Shown in pieces: positions 17,195 to 26,317 of a stretch of DNA of 64,000 nt. The notes beneath the pieces were generated by a model that saw only the letters and a list, made by a program, of their open reading frames with translations, made no database searches and had not been told where the DNA came from. This stretch comes from Afipia massiliensis. GTDB taxonomy: Bacteria > Pseudomonadota > Alphaproteobacteria > Rhizobiales > Xanthobacteraceae. Each line of letters opens with the position of its first letter. Position 1 is the stretch's first letter. Location of the stretch: the NCBI RefSeq assembly GCF_014203115.1, contig NZ_JACHIJ010000007.1:227195-291194 (forward strand), in the 5' to 3' direction. The position numbers and the translations under genes were made by a program.

Positions 17195-17395
17195 TCAGAC
17201 CTTGAGATTTTCCGCCGACGTCTTGCCGCGGTTGGCGACTTCTTCGTACTCGACCGATTGTCCCTCGTTGAGGGTCGAAAGACCTGCCTTCTCAACTGCC
17301 GAGATATGCACGAACACGTCCTTGCCGCCATTGCTGGGCTGAATGAATCCGTAGCCCTTGGTCGGGTTGAACCACTTCACAGTACCTTTAGCCAT
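17195..17395 (-). CDS. Cold-shock protein, CspA family
   Basis: A 66-residue single cold-shock domain: [20 protein letters not shown] with RNP1 (KGYGFI) and RNP2 (DVFVHISAV). It binds single-stranded RNA and DNA and acts as an RNA chaperone. GGAG lies upstream of the ATG at 17395. The ~160-base gap upstream could hold a structured 5' leader, as in other csp genes, but I see no specific element. Genomes of this group have several Csp paralogues, so no number is assigned. Confidence 0.95.
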   Translation of the reverse strand: MAKGTVKWFNPTKGYGFIQPSNGGKDVFVHISAVEKAGLSTLNEGQSVEYEEVANRGKTSAENLKV

Positions 17396-17554
17396 TCCGT
17401 AGTCTCCAGAGGGTAAGACCGATAACAAAACGTCGAACCCCGCGGATGGGCGTGTCCAACGGCGCGCACGATACGCGGTAAGTTTGAGCCTTGATAGAGA
17501 AAATGGCGTTTGGGGCGGCCGCTTTCTCTCAAACTTTGCTCGAATTTGGCGATT

Positions 17555-19294
17555 TTACGCTGCTGCAACTGCGAAATCGGCGACCATATCCGACAGCATT
17601 CCGGCTTTTTTGACCGTGTAGACGATCAAGGGTTCGACCCGGCCGCGGATGGGGACCTCGATCTGAGGCAGGTCGCCGACAGAAACGTGGGCGGTTTTCA
17701 GGACGTCCCCGGACACCACCACTTCGCAGGACAGGGCCTTGGTCATGTCCTGCAGCCGCGCGGCGACGTTCACGGAATCGCCGAGCGCGGTGAAGACCGT
17801 GTGCTCCTCGGAGCCGATATCGCCGATGATCACCTCGCCGCCGTGAATGCCGATCCCAAAGCGCAGTGGTTCCGGCACGTCGTTGCCGAGAAATTCGTTC
17901 AGCGCATCGACATGGATTGCGATGCGCGACGCCGCTTCGATCGCCTGCCGGCAGGCGGTTTGCGGATTGGTCGAGAGTCCGAACAGTGCCAGTTGCCCGT
18001 CGCCAACAAACTGGTTCGGCTGCCCGCCGCATTCGACCACGGCCTGCGAAACCGCCGTCAGGAAGCGGTTGATGATGAAGACGGTATCGAACGGCAGCAG
18101 CTGTTCGGCGAGCTTGGTCGATCCCCGCATGTCGACAAACATGCTGACGAGGTACCGCTCACGCCCCGGAAGAGCGGGCTTGATGGTCGCGGCCGATGAC
18201 GCGCTCGTGTGTGCGGGAAAGATCTGGAAGAACGACACGTCTGTGCGGGGACGCAGCTGGCAGGCCAGACGGATGGCGGGATCGTGGCCCGCGCCGACGC
18301 GCTCCAGCACAAAGGTTTCGCGGTTCGACGGCTCGGGCAGGGCGCTGCAGTCGCCGATGACGCGGATGCGGCAGGTGGAGCAGCGCGCTCGGCCGCCGCA
18401 GACGCTGGAATGGGGAATGTTAAAGCGGGTGCTCGCCTCCAGCACGCTCAGGCCGATCGGAATGCGAACCGTTTTGCCATTGCCGTAAGACAGCCGGACG
18501 AGGCCGCGGCGGCGTTCCACCAGCGCGCGGACGCCGCGTGCGGCCAGGGTCAGGCCGATCAGGCCGAAGTATCCATAGAGCATGGTGGAAATGATCCGTT
18601 CGAGGACAGCCTGATCGGCTGAGGTCCCGACCTTATCGCGCGACAGATTGTCCGCCCGCCATTCCGGAGCGGTGCTCGCGCGCTCGACCGTCCGGCCGGC
18701 CTGATAGAGGCCGAGCAACGACACCGTCGGCATGATCACGGCAAGGGCCAGCAGCAGGGATGATATTTTCCTGAAGTATGGTTTGGTCCGGGCCCAGAAG
18801 TAGATTCCGATGCAGCCGTGGACCCACGACACCAGCAGTACGGCGTACATCATCCATTTCAGATGCGGCCGGAACACCCAGTAGGCAAAGAAGACCTGCG
18901 GATAATCTTTCTCATGCCCGAACAGCGGCGCGGCGATGCGAACGCCGACCAGATGGCCGATGACAAAAGCCGGAATGCTGAGGCCGAAAACAAGCTGCGT
19001 TAGTTCGATGGCGGTCCAGCGAAATTGCCGTCGCGCGTAAAGCGCCCAGATGCCGAGGCCGAGATGCGTCAGCACGGCGCCATAGAACACGATCAGGACC
19101 GGCCAGCTTTGCCAGAACAGCATGTGATAGACGAGCGCGTCATCCATCGCGCTGAGCGAGATGTTACCGAGCGCATGGTTGGTGAAGTGGCTGATGAGGT
19201 AGGCAAACAGGATAAGGCCGGTGGCGAGCCGCACCTGACGAATTCCGATCCCGCGCAGAAATCGGGGGAGAGGTGAAGCGGCAGTTTCGGCCAT
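17555..19294 (-). CDS. Membrane-anchored class III adenylate cyclase with SdhC-like anchor and 2Fe-2S domain (CyaC-like)
   Basis: A 579-residue protein in three parts. Residues ~15-255 hold about six membrane helices with conserved-looking histidines (H36, H40, H77, H114, H144, H159), like the diheme cytochrome b anchor of succinate dehydrogenase. Residues ~265-355 are a plant-type ferredoxin domain with Cys 299, 305, 308 and 345 (CGGRARCSTC). Residues ~380-560 are a class III cyclase domain with metal Asp388 (FVDMRGS) and Asp432 (VGDG) and Asn509/Arg513 in LGDSVNVAARL. All catalytic residues are present. Sinorhizobium CyaC is known as a redox- or quinone-responsive cyclase with such an anchor; a similar role here is inferred. 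Confidence 0.9.
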   Translation of the reverse strand: MAETAASPLPRFLRGIGIRQVRLATGLILFAYLISHFTNHALGNISLSAMDDALVYHMLFWQSWPVLIVFYGAVLTHLGLGIWALYARRQFRWTAIELTQLVFGLSIPAFVIGHLVGVRIAAPLFGHEKDYPQVFFAYWVFRPHLKWMMYAVLLVSWVHGCIGIYFWARTKPYFRKISSLLLALAVIMPTVSLLGLYQAGRTVERASTAPEWRADNLSRDKVGTSADQAVLERIISTMLYGYFGLIGLTLAARGVRALVERRRGLVRLSYGNGKTVRIPIGLSVLEASTRFNIPHSSVCGGRARCSTCRIRVIGDCSALPEPSNRETFVLERVGAGHDPAIRLACQLRPRTDVSFFQIFPAHTSASSAATIKPALPGRERYLVSMFVDMRGSTKLAEQLLPFDTVFIINRFLTAVSQAVVECGGQPNQFVGDGQLALFGLSTNPQTACRQAIEAASRIAIHVDALNEFLGNDVPEPLRFGIGIHGGEVIIGDIGSEEHTVFTALGDSVNVAARLQDMTKALSCEVVVSGDVLKTAHVSVGDLPQIEVPIRGRVEPLIVYTVKKAGMLSDMVADFAVAAA

Positions 19295-19477
19295 GCTGTA
19301 ATCGCTCGACTGAAAAACAAATGAAGCTCGATAGGCCCGGATCGCCCGGAGGCCCCGAATCCTAACGAAGATGTCGCCGCAGCGCTATGGGCCGGCGATT
19401 GCACTGTCGCCCTTTTGAGATGGCGCCGGGGAAGGGCTGGTTTGACTTCACCGGTGCAGTCGCGGAAAAGCTACCGC

Positions 19478-21043
19478 ATGGAGAAGGCTGTCACGACCGG
19501 AATCACGAAAGAGCAACGCCTGCCCACACGCACCATGCTTGCTGCGGGCATCGCGATTGCCGTTCTTGTGACATTGCAGGTGGTCTACGCCGCGACGGCC
19601 GACCTGCGCACAGATGAAGCCTATTACTGGACGCTCTCAAAAGAAAACGTGTTGTCCTATCTCGATCATCCGCCGATGATCGCGTGGGTCGTGCGCTTGG
19701 GCACGGCAATCTTCGGGGACACCAACTTCGGCGCGCGGTTCGGCGGGTTGCTTGCGATGTGGATCGCGCTGGCACTTCTGGCGGACATCGTCTGGCGGCT
19801 GACGGGGGACCGCCGCTTCGTCCTTCTCGCCGTGCTGATGCCGCTCGCGGCTCCCGAATATGGACTGTTCGCGTCGCGGATTCTGCCCGATGTGGCGCTG
19901 ATCCCGCTTTCGCTCGCGATGGTCTGGTCGCTGGTGCGATTGACTGAAAGCGACGACGGCCGCTGGTGGCTGGCCGCTGGATTGTTCGGCGGGCTGGCGT
20001 TGCTGTCGAAGTACACGGCGATCTTCTTTGCGCCGGCCATCCTGGCATTTTTGCTGGTACCGCCGTGGCGGACGCGCTGGCTGCGAAGTCTTTATCCGTG
20101 GATCGCGGTGGTCGTCGCACTGCTGGTGTTTTCGCCGGTGCTGATCTGGAACTGGCAGCATGACTGGGCGTCGTTCAAATTCCAGTTCATCCGCGCCGGT
20201 GCGGACCACGGCATCTCGGCGCGGACCGTCAGCGATTTTCTCGGGCTTCAGTTCGCGCTGGTCGGCCCGATCCTGTTTCCAGTGGCGCTGGCAGGTGCGA
20301 CAATGCTGGCGTGGCGGGGCTATCGGCGGCGACATCCGGCCTTCATTCTGATCTCGACCTGTGCGCTGGTGCCGTTCGCCTATTTTCTGTGGAAGTCGCT
20401 CTCGCTCCGGATCGGCGACACCTGGCCGATGCTGATCTGGCCGTTCGCCTTTGCCGCTGCCGCGATCAACCTTGCCGAGATCGAAAAAGAGCGGCGCTCA
20501 GGCTGGATCTATCGCACCGCCGAGCCGTGGGCGAAGGCTGCGATCGCGCTCGGTATCGTGCTGAACGTCGCGATTTACTATTACTACGCCGTCAGCGATT
20601 TCGCATTCGCCGCGACCAAGGATCCGGTGGCGAAGGAAGCCGGTTACGGCGAGATTGCGCGCCGCGCCAAGGCCACGGCGGATCAGGTCGGCGCGAAATG
20701 GATTGCGACGCTCGATTACCGGATCTACGCGGAGCTGCGCTGGCATTTGAGGGACAGCATCCCGGTTGTTCAGGTCAACGAGAGAAGCCGTTTCATCGGC
20801 TTCAGGGATTCGTCAAGCGCAGCGATGAAATCCGGTATCGGGCTTTATGTCGACAGCATGCCCAACGACGGCAATGTGATCGAGACAAAGACGCTCGCTG
20901 TGTTGCGGCTCGTCGGACAAGCGGATCGAACGTGGCGGGGCGTGGTGATCGAACCGTTTGCATTCAAGACGGTCACCGGATGGACACCCGAGTTGTCGCC
21001 GCCTCCGGACTCGCCGTTTTATCGCTGGCGATTGTTGAACTGA
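19478..21043 (+). CDS. GT39/ArnT-like membrane glycosyltransferase
   Basis: A 521-residue polytopic protein of the dolichyl-phosphate-mannose mannosyltransferase type (PMT_2). After the first membrane helix comes LRTDEAYYW, the Asp-Glu motif in the first periplasmic loop used in catalysis, then SYLDHPPMIAWVVRLG, which is highly typical. About ten more hydrophobic segments follow, then a soluble C-terminal domain of ~150 residues. Such enzymes move sugars from polyprenyl phosphate onto lipids or proteins at the periplasmic face; the acceptor is unknown. The start at 19478 avoids an upstream extension with no homology pattern. It ends convergent with ycjF, 15 bases apart. Confidence 0.87.
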   Translation: MEKAVTTGITKEQRLPTRTMLAAGIAIAVLVTLQVVYAATADLRTDEAYYWTLSKENVLSYLDHPPMIAWVVRLGTAIFGDTNFGARFGGLLAMWIALALLADIVWRLTGDRRFVLLAVLMPLAAPEYGLFASRILPDVALIPLSLAMVWSLVRLTESDDGRWWLAAGLFGGLALLSKYTAIFFAPAILAFLLVPPWRTRWLRSLYPWIAVVVALLVFSPVLIWNWQHDWASFKFQFIRAGADHGISARTVSDFLGLQFALVGPILFPVALAGATMLAWRGYRRRHPAFILISTCALVPFAYFLWKSLSLRIGDTWPMLIWPFAFAAAAINLAEIEKERRSGWIYRTAEPWAKAAIALGIVLNVAIYYYYAVSDFAFAATKDPVAKEAGYGEIARRAKATADQVGAKWIATLDYRIYAELRWHLRDSIPVVQVNERSRFIGFRDSSSAAMKSGIGLYVDSMPNDGNVIETKTLAVLRLVGQADRTWRGVVIEPFAFKTVTGWTPELSPPPDSPFYRWRLLN

Positions 21044-21058
21044 CAAACGCAGTGGCGC

Positions 21059-22102
21059 TCAGGACTTCTGATCGTCGCCCCCGGCGCGGCGCAGCAGATC
21101 CTTGGCGAGGTCTGACAGCGCGGGACGCGGCAGGGCTTCAAATGGCAAGGGGCGCGTCACGTCGATGGCGGCGAGGCCGAGCCGCGCGGTAAGCAAACCG
21201 TTGAGCAGGCCTTCACCGAGCTTGGCCGACAGCTTCGCGGTGATGCCGTGGCCCAGCATCTGCTGGATCAGGCTGTCGCTGGCGGCCATGCCGCCGGTCA
21301 GCGCCAGATGCGCCACCACATGACGCATCAGCCGGATCATGCCGAGCGTGCCCGGGCGTCCGCCGTAGAGCCGCGCCAGCTGCCGCACCAGACGCAGCGC
21401 CGCCGCGAAGACGAACAGCATGTCGATGACTGCGCCGGGACTGACCGCGGTGACCAGTGAGACGCGCTGTGCGGCGCTGGACACCAGCCGCCGCGCTTCC
21501 TGATCGAGCGGCGTCATCAGCTCGCGTTCGGCGAGCCGGACCATATCGGCGCCGTCGATGATGTCGCGTCCGTGTTCCTCCAGCGCGGCGCGGGCGCGGG
21601 CAAGCCTTGGATTGTCATGGGCGATCTTGAGCAGGTCGCGGACGATGGCGTCGCTTTCCTTGCGGTCATCGCTCAGGAGCACGGCGTTCGCGCGTGCGTG
21701 CAGCTTCTCGATGGTCTCCAGCCGCGCCAGACTCATGGCCTCGCGCGCGATGATGACCACCAGCGCCACGACGGCGAGGATGGCGAACACAAGTCCGATA
21801 TAGCCGAGGCTGGTGCTACGATTGAACAGGTCCTCGACCAGATTGGAGATGCCAAGACCGAGGCCGAGCACGACCAGCCCGCCGAGCGCCGTCCAGAACA
21901 CGCCTCCCCAGCCGAAGCCCTTGCGGACAGGGACAGCCGGCTCATCGATGACGACGGGAAGTTGCGCCGGGTCGGCTTCCGGCGTGATATGGACCCTGCC
22001 GCGCGCAGGACGCGAGGGATCGTCCTCGGCGTCCATCAGGATGACGCGGGGATCATCGAGCTTGAAGGCCGCCGGTTTGCGGTGGTGCGGCTTGTCGCTC
22101 AT
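21059..22102 (-). CDS. YcjF-family inner-membrane protein (TIGR01620/DUF697)
   Basis: A 347-residue membrane protein. A polar N-terminus (~70 residues) precedes two membrane helices (FWTALGGLVVLGLGLGISNL and LVFAILAVVALVVIIAREA). A helical C-terminal domain with two further hydrophobic stretches follows (GAVIDMLFVFAAALRLVRQL). YcjF is paired with YcjX in many proteobacteria and linked to envelope stress; molecular function is unclear. The ATG overlaps the ycjX stop by four bases (ATGA), so translation is coupled. Confidence 0.9.
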   Translation of the reverse strand: MSDKPHHRKPAAFKLDDPRVILMDAEDDPSRPARGRVHITPEADPAQLPVVIDEPAVPVRKGFGWGGVFWTALGGLVVLGLGLGISNLVEDLFNRSTSLGYIGLVFAILAVVALVVIIAREAMSLARLETIEKLHARANAVLLSDDRKESDAIVRDLLKIAHDNPRLARARAALEEHGRDIIDGADMVRLAERELMTPLDQEARRLVSSAAQRVSLVTAVSPGAVIDMLFVFAAALRLVRQLARLYGGRPGTLGMIRLMRHVVAHLALTGGMAASDSLIQQMLGHGITAKLSAKLGEGLLNGLLTARLGLAAIDVTRPLPFEALPRPALSDLAKDLLRRAGGDDQKS

Positions 22103-23568
22103 TGCAGCTTGTCTCCGATCAGGAACTGAAGCGCACGGTCGAGGCGGATATGGGGCAGGGCGGGCTCTTCGCCACCCTCACGCTGCAGCAATGGGGGGCG
22201 AAAGCGCAGAAACCGGAAGTCGGTCTGGTCGGATGCTGTGTTGGACAGGCCACGGAATGCGCCGTCCCCGCTAAACAGATCGTCGAGCTTGGCCGGAAGG
22301 TCGCCGGGAAAGGTCGCTACTTCCGTCTCGCCGTCAAAGATTTCGTCGCCGGACATCTCGCCCTCTTCAGGTGTGCCGAGGATCGAGGGCAGTTTTTCGC
22401 GGCTCTGCTGCACCATAGCTTCCCTTGTTGCGCGCACGGCGGCCAGCGCCACCACATCCACGCCGGCGCCCGCGAATTCCGCCCGCGAGGCGGCGCGCTC
22501 GACCATGCGCTTGAGGATTGCTTCCAGCCGGTCGTGGCTGGTGTGGTGAAGGTGATCGGCCTTGGTGGCGGCGAACAGGATCTTGTCGATGCGTGGGCGG
22601 AACAGCGTGTTGATGAACGTGCTGCGGCCGATGTTGAAGCAGTCGAGAATGCCAGACAGTGCGCCTTCGAGATCCTTCAGCGCCTCGGGCCCGGCGTTGA
22701 ACGCAGCCAGCGCATCGACCAGCACGATCTGCCGGTCGAGCCGCGTAAAGTGATCGCGGAAGAACGGCCGCACCACCACGTCCTTGTAGGCCTCATAGCG
22801 CCGCCGCATCATTGCCCACAATGAGCCGTCCGGCGCAGTGCCGTCCTGCCGGACGTCGAGCGGCGCGAACGTCAGCGCAGGCGATCCCGCGAGATTGCCG
22901 GGCATCAGGAAGCGGCCGGGCGGCAGCAGGCTCATGGCGAAGCGCTCGTCGCGGCAGGCGCGCAGGTAGTCGGTGAACAGCTTCGCCGCGGTCAGCGTTG
23001 CCTGTTCGTCTTCGCGCCCGTTCGCATCAAGGGTCGCCAGATGGGCGTGCCACTGCGCCGCAAGTTTTGCGCGCGGCTCGCGGCGAGACAGCGCAAGGCT
23101 CTCCGCCGACCACAGTTCATAGCTCTTGTTCAGCAGTGGCAGGTCGAGCAGCCATTCGCCGGGGTAATCCACCAGATCGAGCGTCAGCGTGCGGGTCGCC
23201 GCGTTCTGCCGTTGGTACTCGATCACGAGGCGAAGTTCGCTGATGTCAGTGGTCGAGTGAGGCCAGCGCCGGTCCTCGATCAAGGTGCGGACGTGACCCT
23301 CATAGGCGAAGCGGGGGACGGCATCGTCGGGCTGCGGCTCAAGCCGCGCGCGGGCGATCCGCCCTGTCGCCAGCGACTCGAACACCGGAAACCGGCCGCC
23401 GCGCAGCAGGCCGTGAACCAGCGCGGTGATGAAGACGGTCTTGCCGGCGCGTGACAGGCCTGTGACCCCAAGCCGTACCGTGGGATTGAACAGGCTTTCG
23501 CCATACTCGATCAGAGAGCGGATGGAGAGGCGGGTGTCTTCGACAATGTCCGAAAAGCTGGGTGCCAT
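22099..23568 (-). CDS. YcjX-family P-loop GTPase-like protein (DUF463)
   Basis: A 489-residue nucleotide-binding protein. The P-loop GLSRAGKT is at about residues 37-44, with LVDYPGEWLLDLPL as the likely DxxG/switch region and ILFAATKADHLHH as the specificity loop (TKAD in place of NKxD). These are the YcjX (DUF463) hallmarks. It is the first gene of the ycjX-ycjF pair, with an upstream gap of ~208 bases that may carry the promoter. In E. coli the pair belongs to the phage-shock regulon; sigma-54 control is not evident here. Confidence 0.92.
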   Translation of the reverse strand: MAPSFSDIVEDTRLSIRSLIEYGESLFNPTVRLGVTGLSRAGKTVFITALVHGLLRGGRFPVFESLATGRIARARLEPQPDDAVPRFAYEGHVRTLIEDRRWPHSTTDISELRLVIEYQRQNAATRTLTLDLVDYPGEWLLDLPLLNKSYELWSAESLALSRREPRAKLAAQWHAHLATLDANGREDEQATLTAAKLFTDYLRACRDERFAMSLLPPGRFLMPGNLAGSPALTFAPLDVRQDGTAPDGSLWAMMRRRYEAYKDVVVRPFFRDHFTRLDRQIVLVDALAAFNAGPEALKDLEGALSGILDCFNIGRSTFINTLFRPRIDKILFAATKADHLHHTSHDRLEAILKRMVERAASRAEFAGAGVDVVALAAVRATREAMVQQSREKLPSILGTPEEGEMSGDEIFDGETEVATFPGDLPAKLDDLFSGDGAFRGLSNTASDQTDFRFLRFRPPLLQREGGEEPALPHIRLDRALQFLIGDKLQ

Positions 23569-23776
23569 AATTCCATCAAGACTTTATCGGACTGAGGGAT
23601 CAACAGATTACAGACTAAAAAACGGGCCGTGCGACAGTTTTGTGAAGCTGGAGACTTATGGGCCGGAAATCAAGTTTCAAACCGACATGAATCTTGATCG
23701 GTTTCTTTCAGAATTGACCGTTGTCGGAAGATCCTTTCTGCTCGATGTAGAGGTATGAATTGACCCGGTTACGCGC

Positions 23777-24478
23777 ATGACGATCTTCCGATTGAAGCAG
23801 ATCAGCTCTCACGCCCGGGTCGCGGGCGGCGGCGTGGTTCGCTGGGACTATGATCGCGCGGAGCTGATCGCGGACGGCGTGGTCCATGTGCTCGGCATCG
23901 CCTTCGGACTGATCGCCGCTACGGCCCTCGTGGTCGTTGCCGCCATGTATGCCTCGACCAAGGAAATCGTTTCGGTATCGGTCTACGTCGTTGGCCTGCT
24001 CGCCATGCTCGGCCTGTCCGCGACCTATAACCTCTGGCCGGTCTCGCCCGTCAAATGGGTGCTGCGCCGCTTCGATCACTCGGCGATCTACATTCTGATC
24101 GCTGCCACCTACACGCCATTCCTGGCGCAGATGAACGACCGCTTCATGGCCGTTGTTCTGCTGGCCGGTGTCTGGTCGGTCGCGGCAGCCGGTATCGCGC
24201 TCAAGATTTTTCTCCCCGGGCGGTTCGACCGCCTGTCGGTTGGGCTCTATCTCGCGATGGGATGGAGCGGCGTCATTGCCTATGACAGCCTGGTGGCCTC
24301 GCTGCCGAACTCGACGCTCTGGTTCATCTCTGCGGGCGGGTTGATCTACTCACTCGGCGTGATCTTCCATGCCTGGGAGCGGCTGCGGTTTCAGAATGCG
24401 ATCTGGCATTCCTTCGTGCTGCTCGCTGCCGCATTGCACTATACGGCGGTGCTTGACATGGTTCTGGTCGCGGCCTGA
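23777..24478 (+). CDS. Hemolysin III / TrhA-family seven-helix membrane protein
   Basis: A 233-residue PAQR-superfamily protein. The family signature is visible: ELIADGVVHVLGIAFGL in helix 1, then RRFDHSAIYILIAATYTPF, and the metal-site histidines in FHAWERLRFQNAIWHSF with a downstream LHYTAVL. Despite the name, most members are not toxins; roles in membrane fluidity have been reported for bacterial homologues. It is flanked by divergent ycjX and a downstream SDR on the same strand 40 bases away; cotranscription is possible. Confidence 0.9.
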   Translation: MTIFRLKQISSHARVAGGGVVRWDYDRAELIADGVVHVLGIAFGLIAATALVVVAAMYASTKEIVSVSVYVVGLLAMLGLSATYNLWPVSPVKWVLRRFDHSAIYILIAATYTPFLAQMNDRFMAVVLLAGVWSVAAAGIALKIFLPGRFDRLSVGLYLAMGWSGVIAYDSLVASLPNSTLWFISAGGLIYSLGVIFHAWERLRFQNAIWHSFVLLAAALHYTAVLDMVLVAA

Positions 24479-24518
24479 GTAGATTGATCTCAATCTGCTT
24501 CCCGCCTAAAACATCCGC

Positions 24519-25313
24519 ATGAAAGTTGCTGGAAAAGTTGTTGTCGTCACCGGCGGCGCGAATGGCATCGGCCAGGCGCTGTGTGAAATCTTCCATCGCG
24601 AGGGCGCGGCCAAGGTCGTGGTTGCCGATCTCGAAGGCGCGCGAGCCAAGACCGTCGCCGACTCCATCGGCGGCGCATCGTTTGCCTGCGATGTCGGCAA
24701 GGAAAGCGATATTCTCCGCGTCATCGATGAGACCGAAAAGCAGTTCGGCCCCATCGATCTGTTCTGTTCGAATGCCGGCATCGGCGGTGGGTTCGATCCG
24801 CTGTCGGAGAACGCCGGCGGCACCTCGGACGAGCCCTGGGCGCGAAGCTGGGCGATCCACGTCATGGCGCATGTCTATGCGGCGCGCCATCTGATCCCGC
24901 GCATGAAGGCGCGCGGTGGCGGATATTTTCTCAATACGATTTCGGCGGCGGGACTGCTGTCGCAGGTCGGCAGCGCGGCCTATTCGACCACCAAGCACGC
25001 CGCGGTGGGCTTTGCGGAGAACCTCGCGATCTCGCACAAGGCGCATAACATCCGCGTCTCGATCCTCTGCCCGCAGGGCGTCGAAACCAACATGCTGAAG
25101 GGGCTGCCGAAGGGCCCGCAATCCAGTGACGGCAATCTCACGCCGGAAGAAGTCGCACAATGCGCGCTGGAAGGCATCGACCGCGAGACGTTCCTGATCC
25201 TGCCACATCCGCAGGTGATCGATTACATGCGCAAGAAGACCGACAACTACGATCGCTGGATCGGTGGCATGGCCAAGATTCAGGCGGGCCTGCGCGAGGC
25301 GTTCAAGAAGTAG
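24519..25313 (+). CDS. Short-chain dehydrogenase/reductase
   Basis: A 264-residue classical SDR. The cofactor-binding TGGANGIGQALCE is at residues ~11-23, NAGIGGG near residue 87, and the catalytic Ser-Tyr-Lys set in SAAGLLSQVG and YSTTKHAAVG. The Asp in VVADLEGA favours NAD(H) over NADP(H). It faces the minus-strand CoA-thioester and P450 cluster, so an alcohol or 3-hydroxyacyl intermediate of that pathway is a possible substrate, but this is inference from position. The ribosome site is weak. Confidence 0.9.
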   Translation: MKVAGKVVVVTGGANGIGQALCEIFHREGAAKVVVADLEGARAKTVADSIGGASFACDVGKESDILRVIDETEKQFGPIDLFCSNAGIGGGFDPLSENAGGTSDEPWARSWAIHVMAHVYAARHLIPRMKARGGGYFLNTISAAGLLSQVGSAAYSTTKHAAVGFAENLAISHKAHNIRVSILCPQGVETNMLKGLPKGPQSSDGNLTPEEVAQCALEGIDRETFLILPHPQVIDYMRKKTDNYDRWIGGMAKIQAGLREAFKK

Positions 25314-25334
25314 GCAGTTCCGTCCAGTTACTTC

Positions 25335-25447
25335 ACCTCTCCCGTGGGGAGAGGTCGATGCACGAAGTGCATCGGGTGAGGGCGTAGAATCTATCGATAG
25401 ATTGAGAGCCCCTCACCCCAACCCCCTCCCCGCCGGGGAGAGGGAGC
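25335..25447. repeat. Composite palindromic repeat (CTCTCCCC type)
   Basis: Nested palindromes between two convergent genes: ACCTCTCCC/GGGGAGAGGT (25335-25355), GATGCAC/GTGCATC, GGGTGAGGG/CCCCTCACCC, a central perfect AATCTATCGATAGATT (25388-25403), and CCCTCCCC/GGGGAGAGGG at the right end. The order mirrors around the centre, so the whole unit can fold into one long hairpin. The family is scattered in many Rhizobiales genomes. Confidence 0.75.
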
Positions 25448-25462
25448 CGATCACGATCGTTT

Positions 25463-26317
25463 TCACCAGGTCGCGGTGCCCTTCATGGTCGGCGCGCCGG
25501 CGGCATTGGCGGTCCAGACTTCCAGCCCGCCATCCTTTTCGTTGCCGTTGACGCTGAATTCCGCGCCGTCGAACAGCGGATTCACGCCGCGATAGACAAA
25601 CTTCGCGGGCGCTTTGCCGCCACGCTGGCGGGCGGCGAACTCGATCAGCAGCGATGCCTGTAACGGGCCATGCACAATCAGGCCGGGATAGAACTCGACC
25701 TTGGTGACGTAATCGCGGTCGTAGTGAATGCGATGGCCGTTGAAGGTCAGCGCCGAATAGCGAAACAGCAAAACCGGATCGGCCATGTGGGTTTCGCGTA
25801 TCTTTCCCGCCGGGGCAGGTGCGGGCGATGCGGCCGGCGCTTGATCGGCTGCCGCAGGCATATCGCGATAGACGATATCGTGGCGCTCGCGGATGGCGAT
25901 GCCGCGCGGTGTTGTGATGGCGTGCTCCACGGACACAAAACATAGCGCGCCGGTGCTGCCGGTCTTCATCGTCACGTCGGAGATGCGCGACGATCGTGTG
26001 ACCGTATCGCCGACTCGCAGCGGATCGATGAATTCGATCTGGCCGCCGGCCCACATCCGGCGCGGCAGCGGCACCGGCGGCAGAAATCCGCCGCGGGCGG
26101 GATGGCCGTCCATTCCGATTTCGCTCATCGGCGCGACCGGCTGCGCGAGGCACCAGTGCGTCGTGAGCGGCGCGACATCGCCTTCAACCGGATTGCCGAT
26201 GTCGAGAAACAGGGTCGCGCGCAGGCCCTTCACCAGTTGAACGGTGATGATGTCGGACGCTTCCTGGGTGCGACCGATCCACTGGCGCAAATGATCGATG
26301 TCGGGTTTCGCGGTCAT
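25463..26317 (-). CDS. MaoC/FAS1-like dehydratase (acyl-CoA hydratase family, HTD2/mesaconyl-CoA hydratase-like)
   Basis: A 284-residue double hot-dog protein. The N-terminal half has the FAS1-like dehydratase pattern (THWCLAQPVAPMSEIGMDG, PRRMWAGGQIEFIDPLRVGD). The C-terminal half carries the hydratase-type active site region RYSALTFNGHRIHYDRDY followed by YPGLIVHGPLQASLL, with Asp/His hydratase residues. Enzymes of this group hydrate enoyl-CoA or mesaconyl-CoA-like thioesters. The ATG overlaps the stop of the CoA-transferase gene by four bases, so the two act together. The substrate is not known. Confidence 0.85.
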   Translation of the reverse strand: MTAKPDIDHLRQWIGRTQEASDIITVQLVKGLRATLFLDIGNPVEGDVAPLTTHWCLAQPVAPMSEIGMDGHPARGGFLPPVPLPRRMWAGGQIEFIDPLRVGDTVTRSSRISDVTMKTGSTGALCFVSVEHAITTPRGIAIRERHDIVYRDMPAAADQAPAASPAPAPAGKIRETHMADPVLLFRYSALTFNGHRIHYDRDYVTKVEFYPGLIVHGPLQASLLIEFAARQRGGKAPAKFVYRGVNPLFDGAEFSVNGNEKDGGLEVWTANAAGAPTMKGTATW

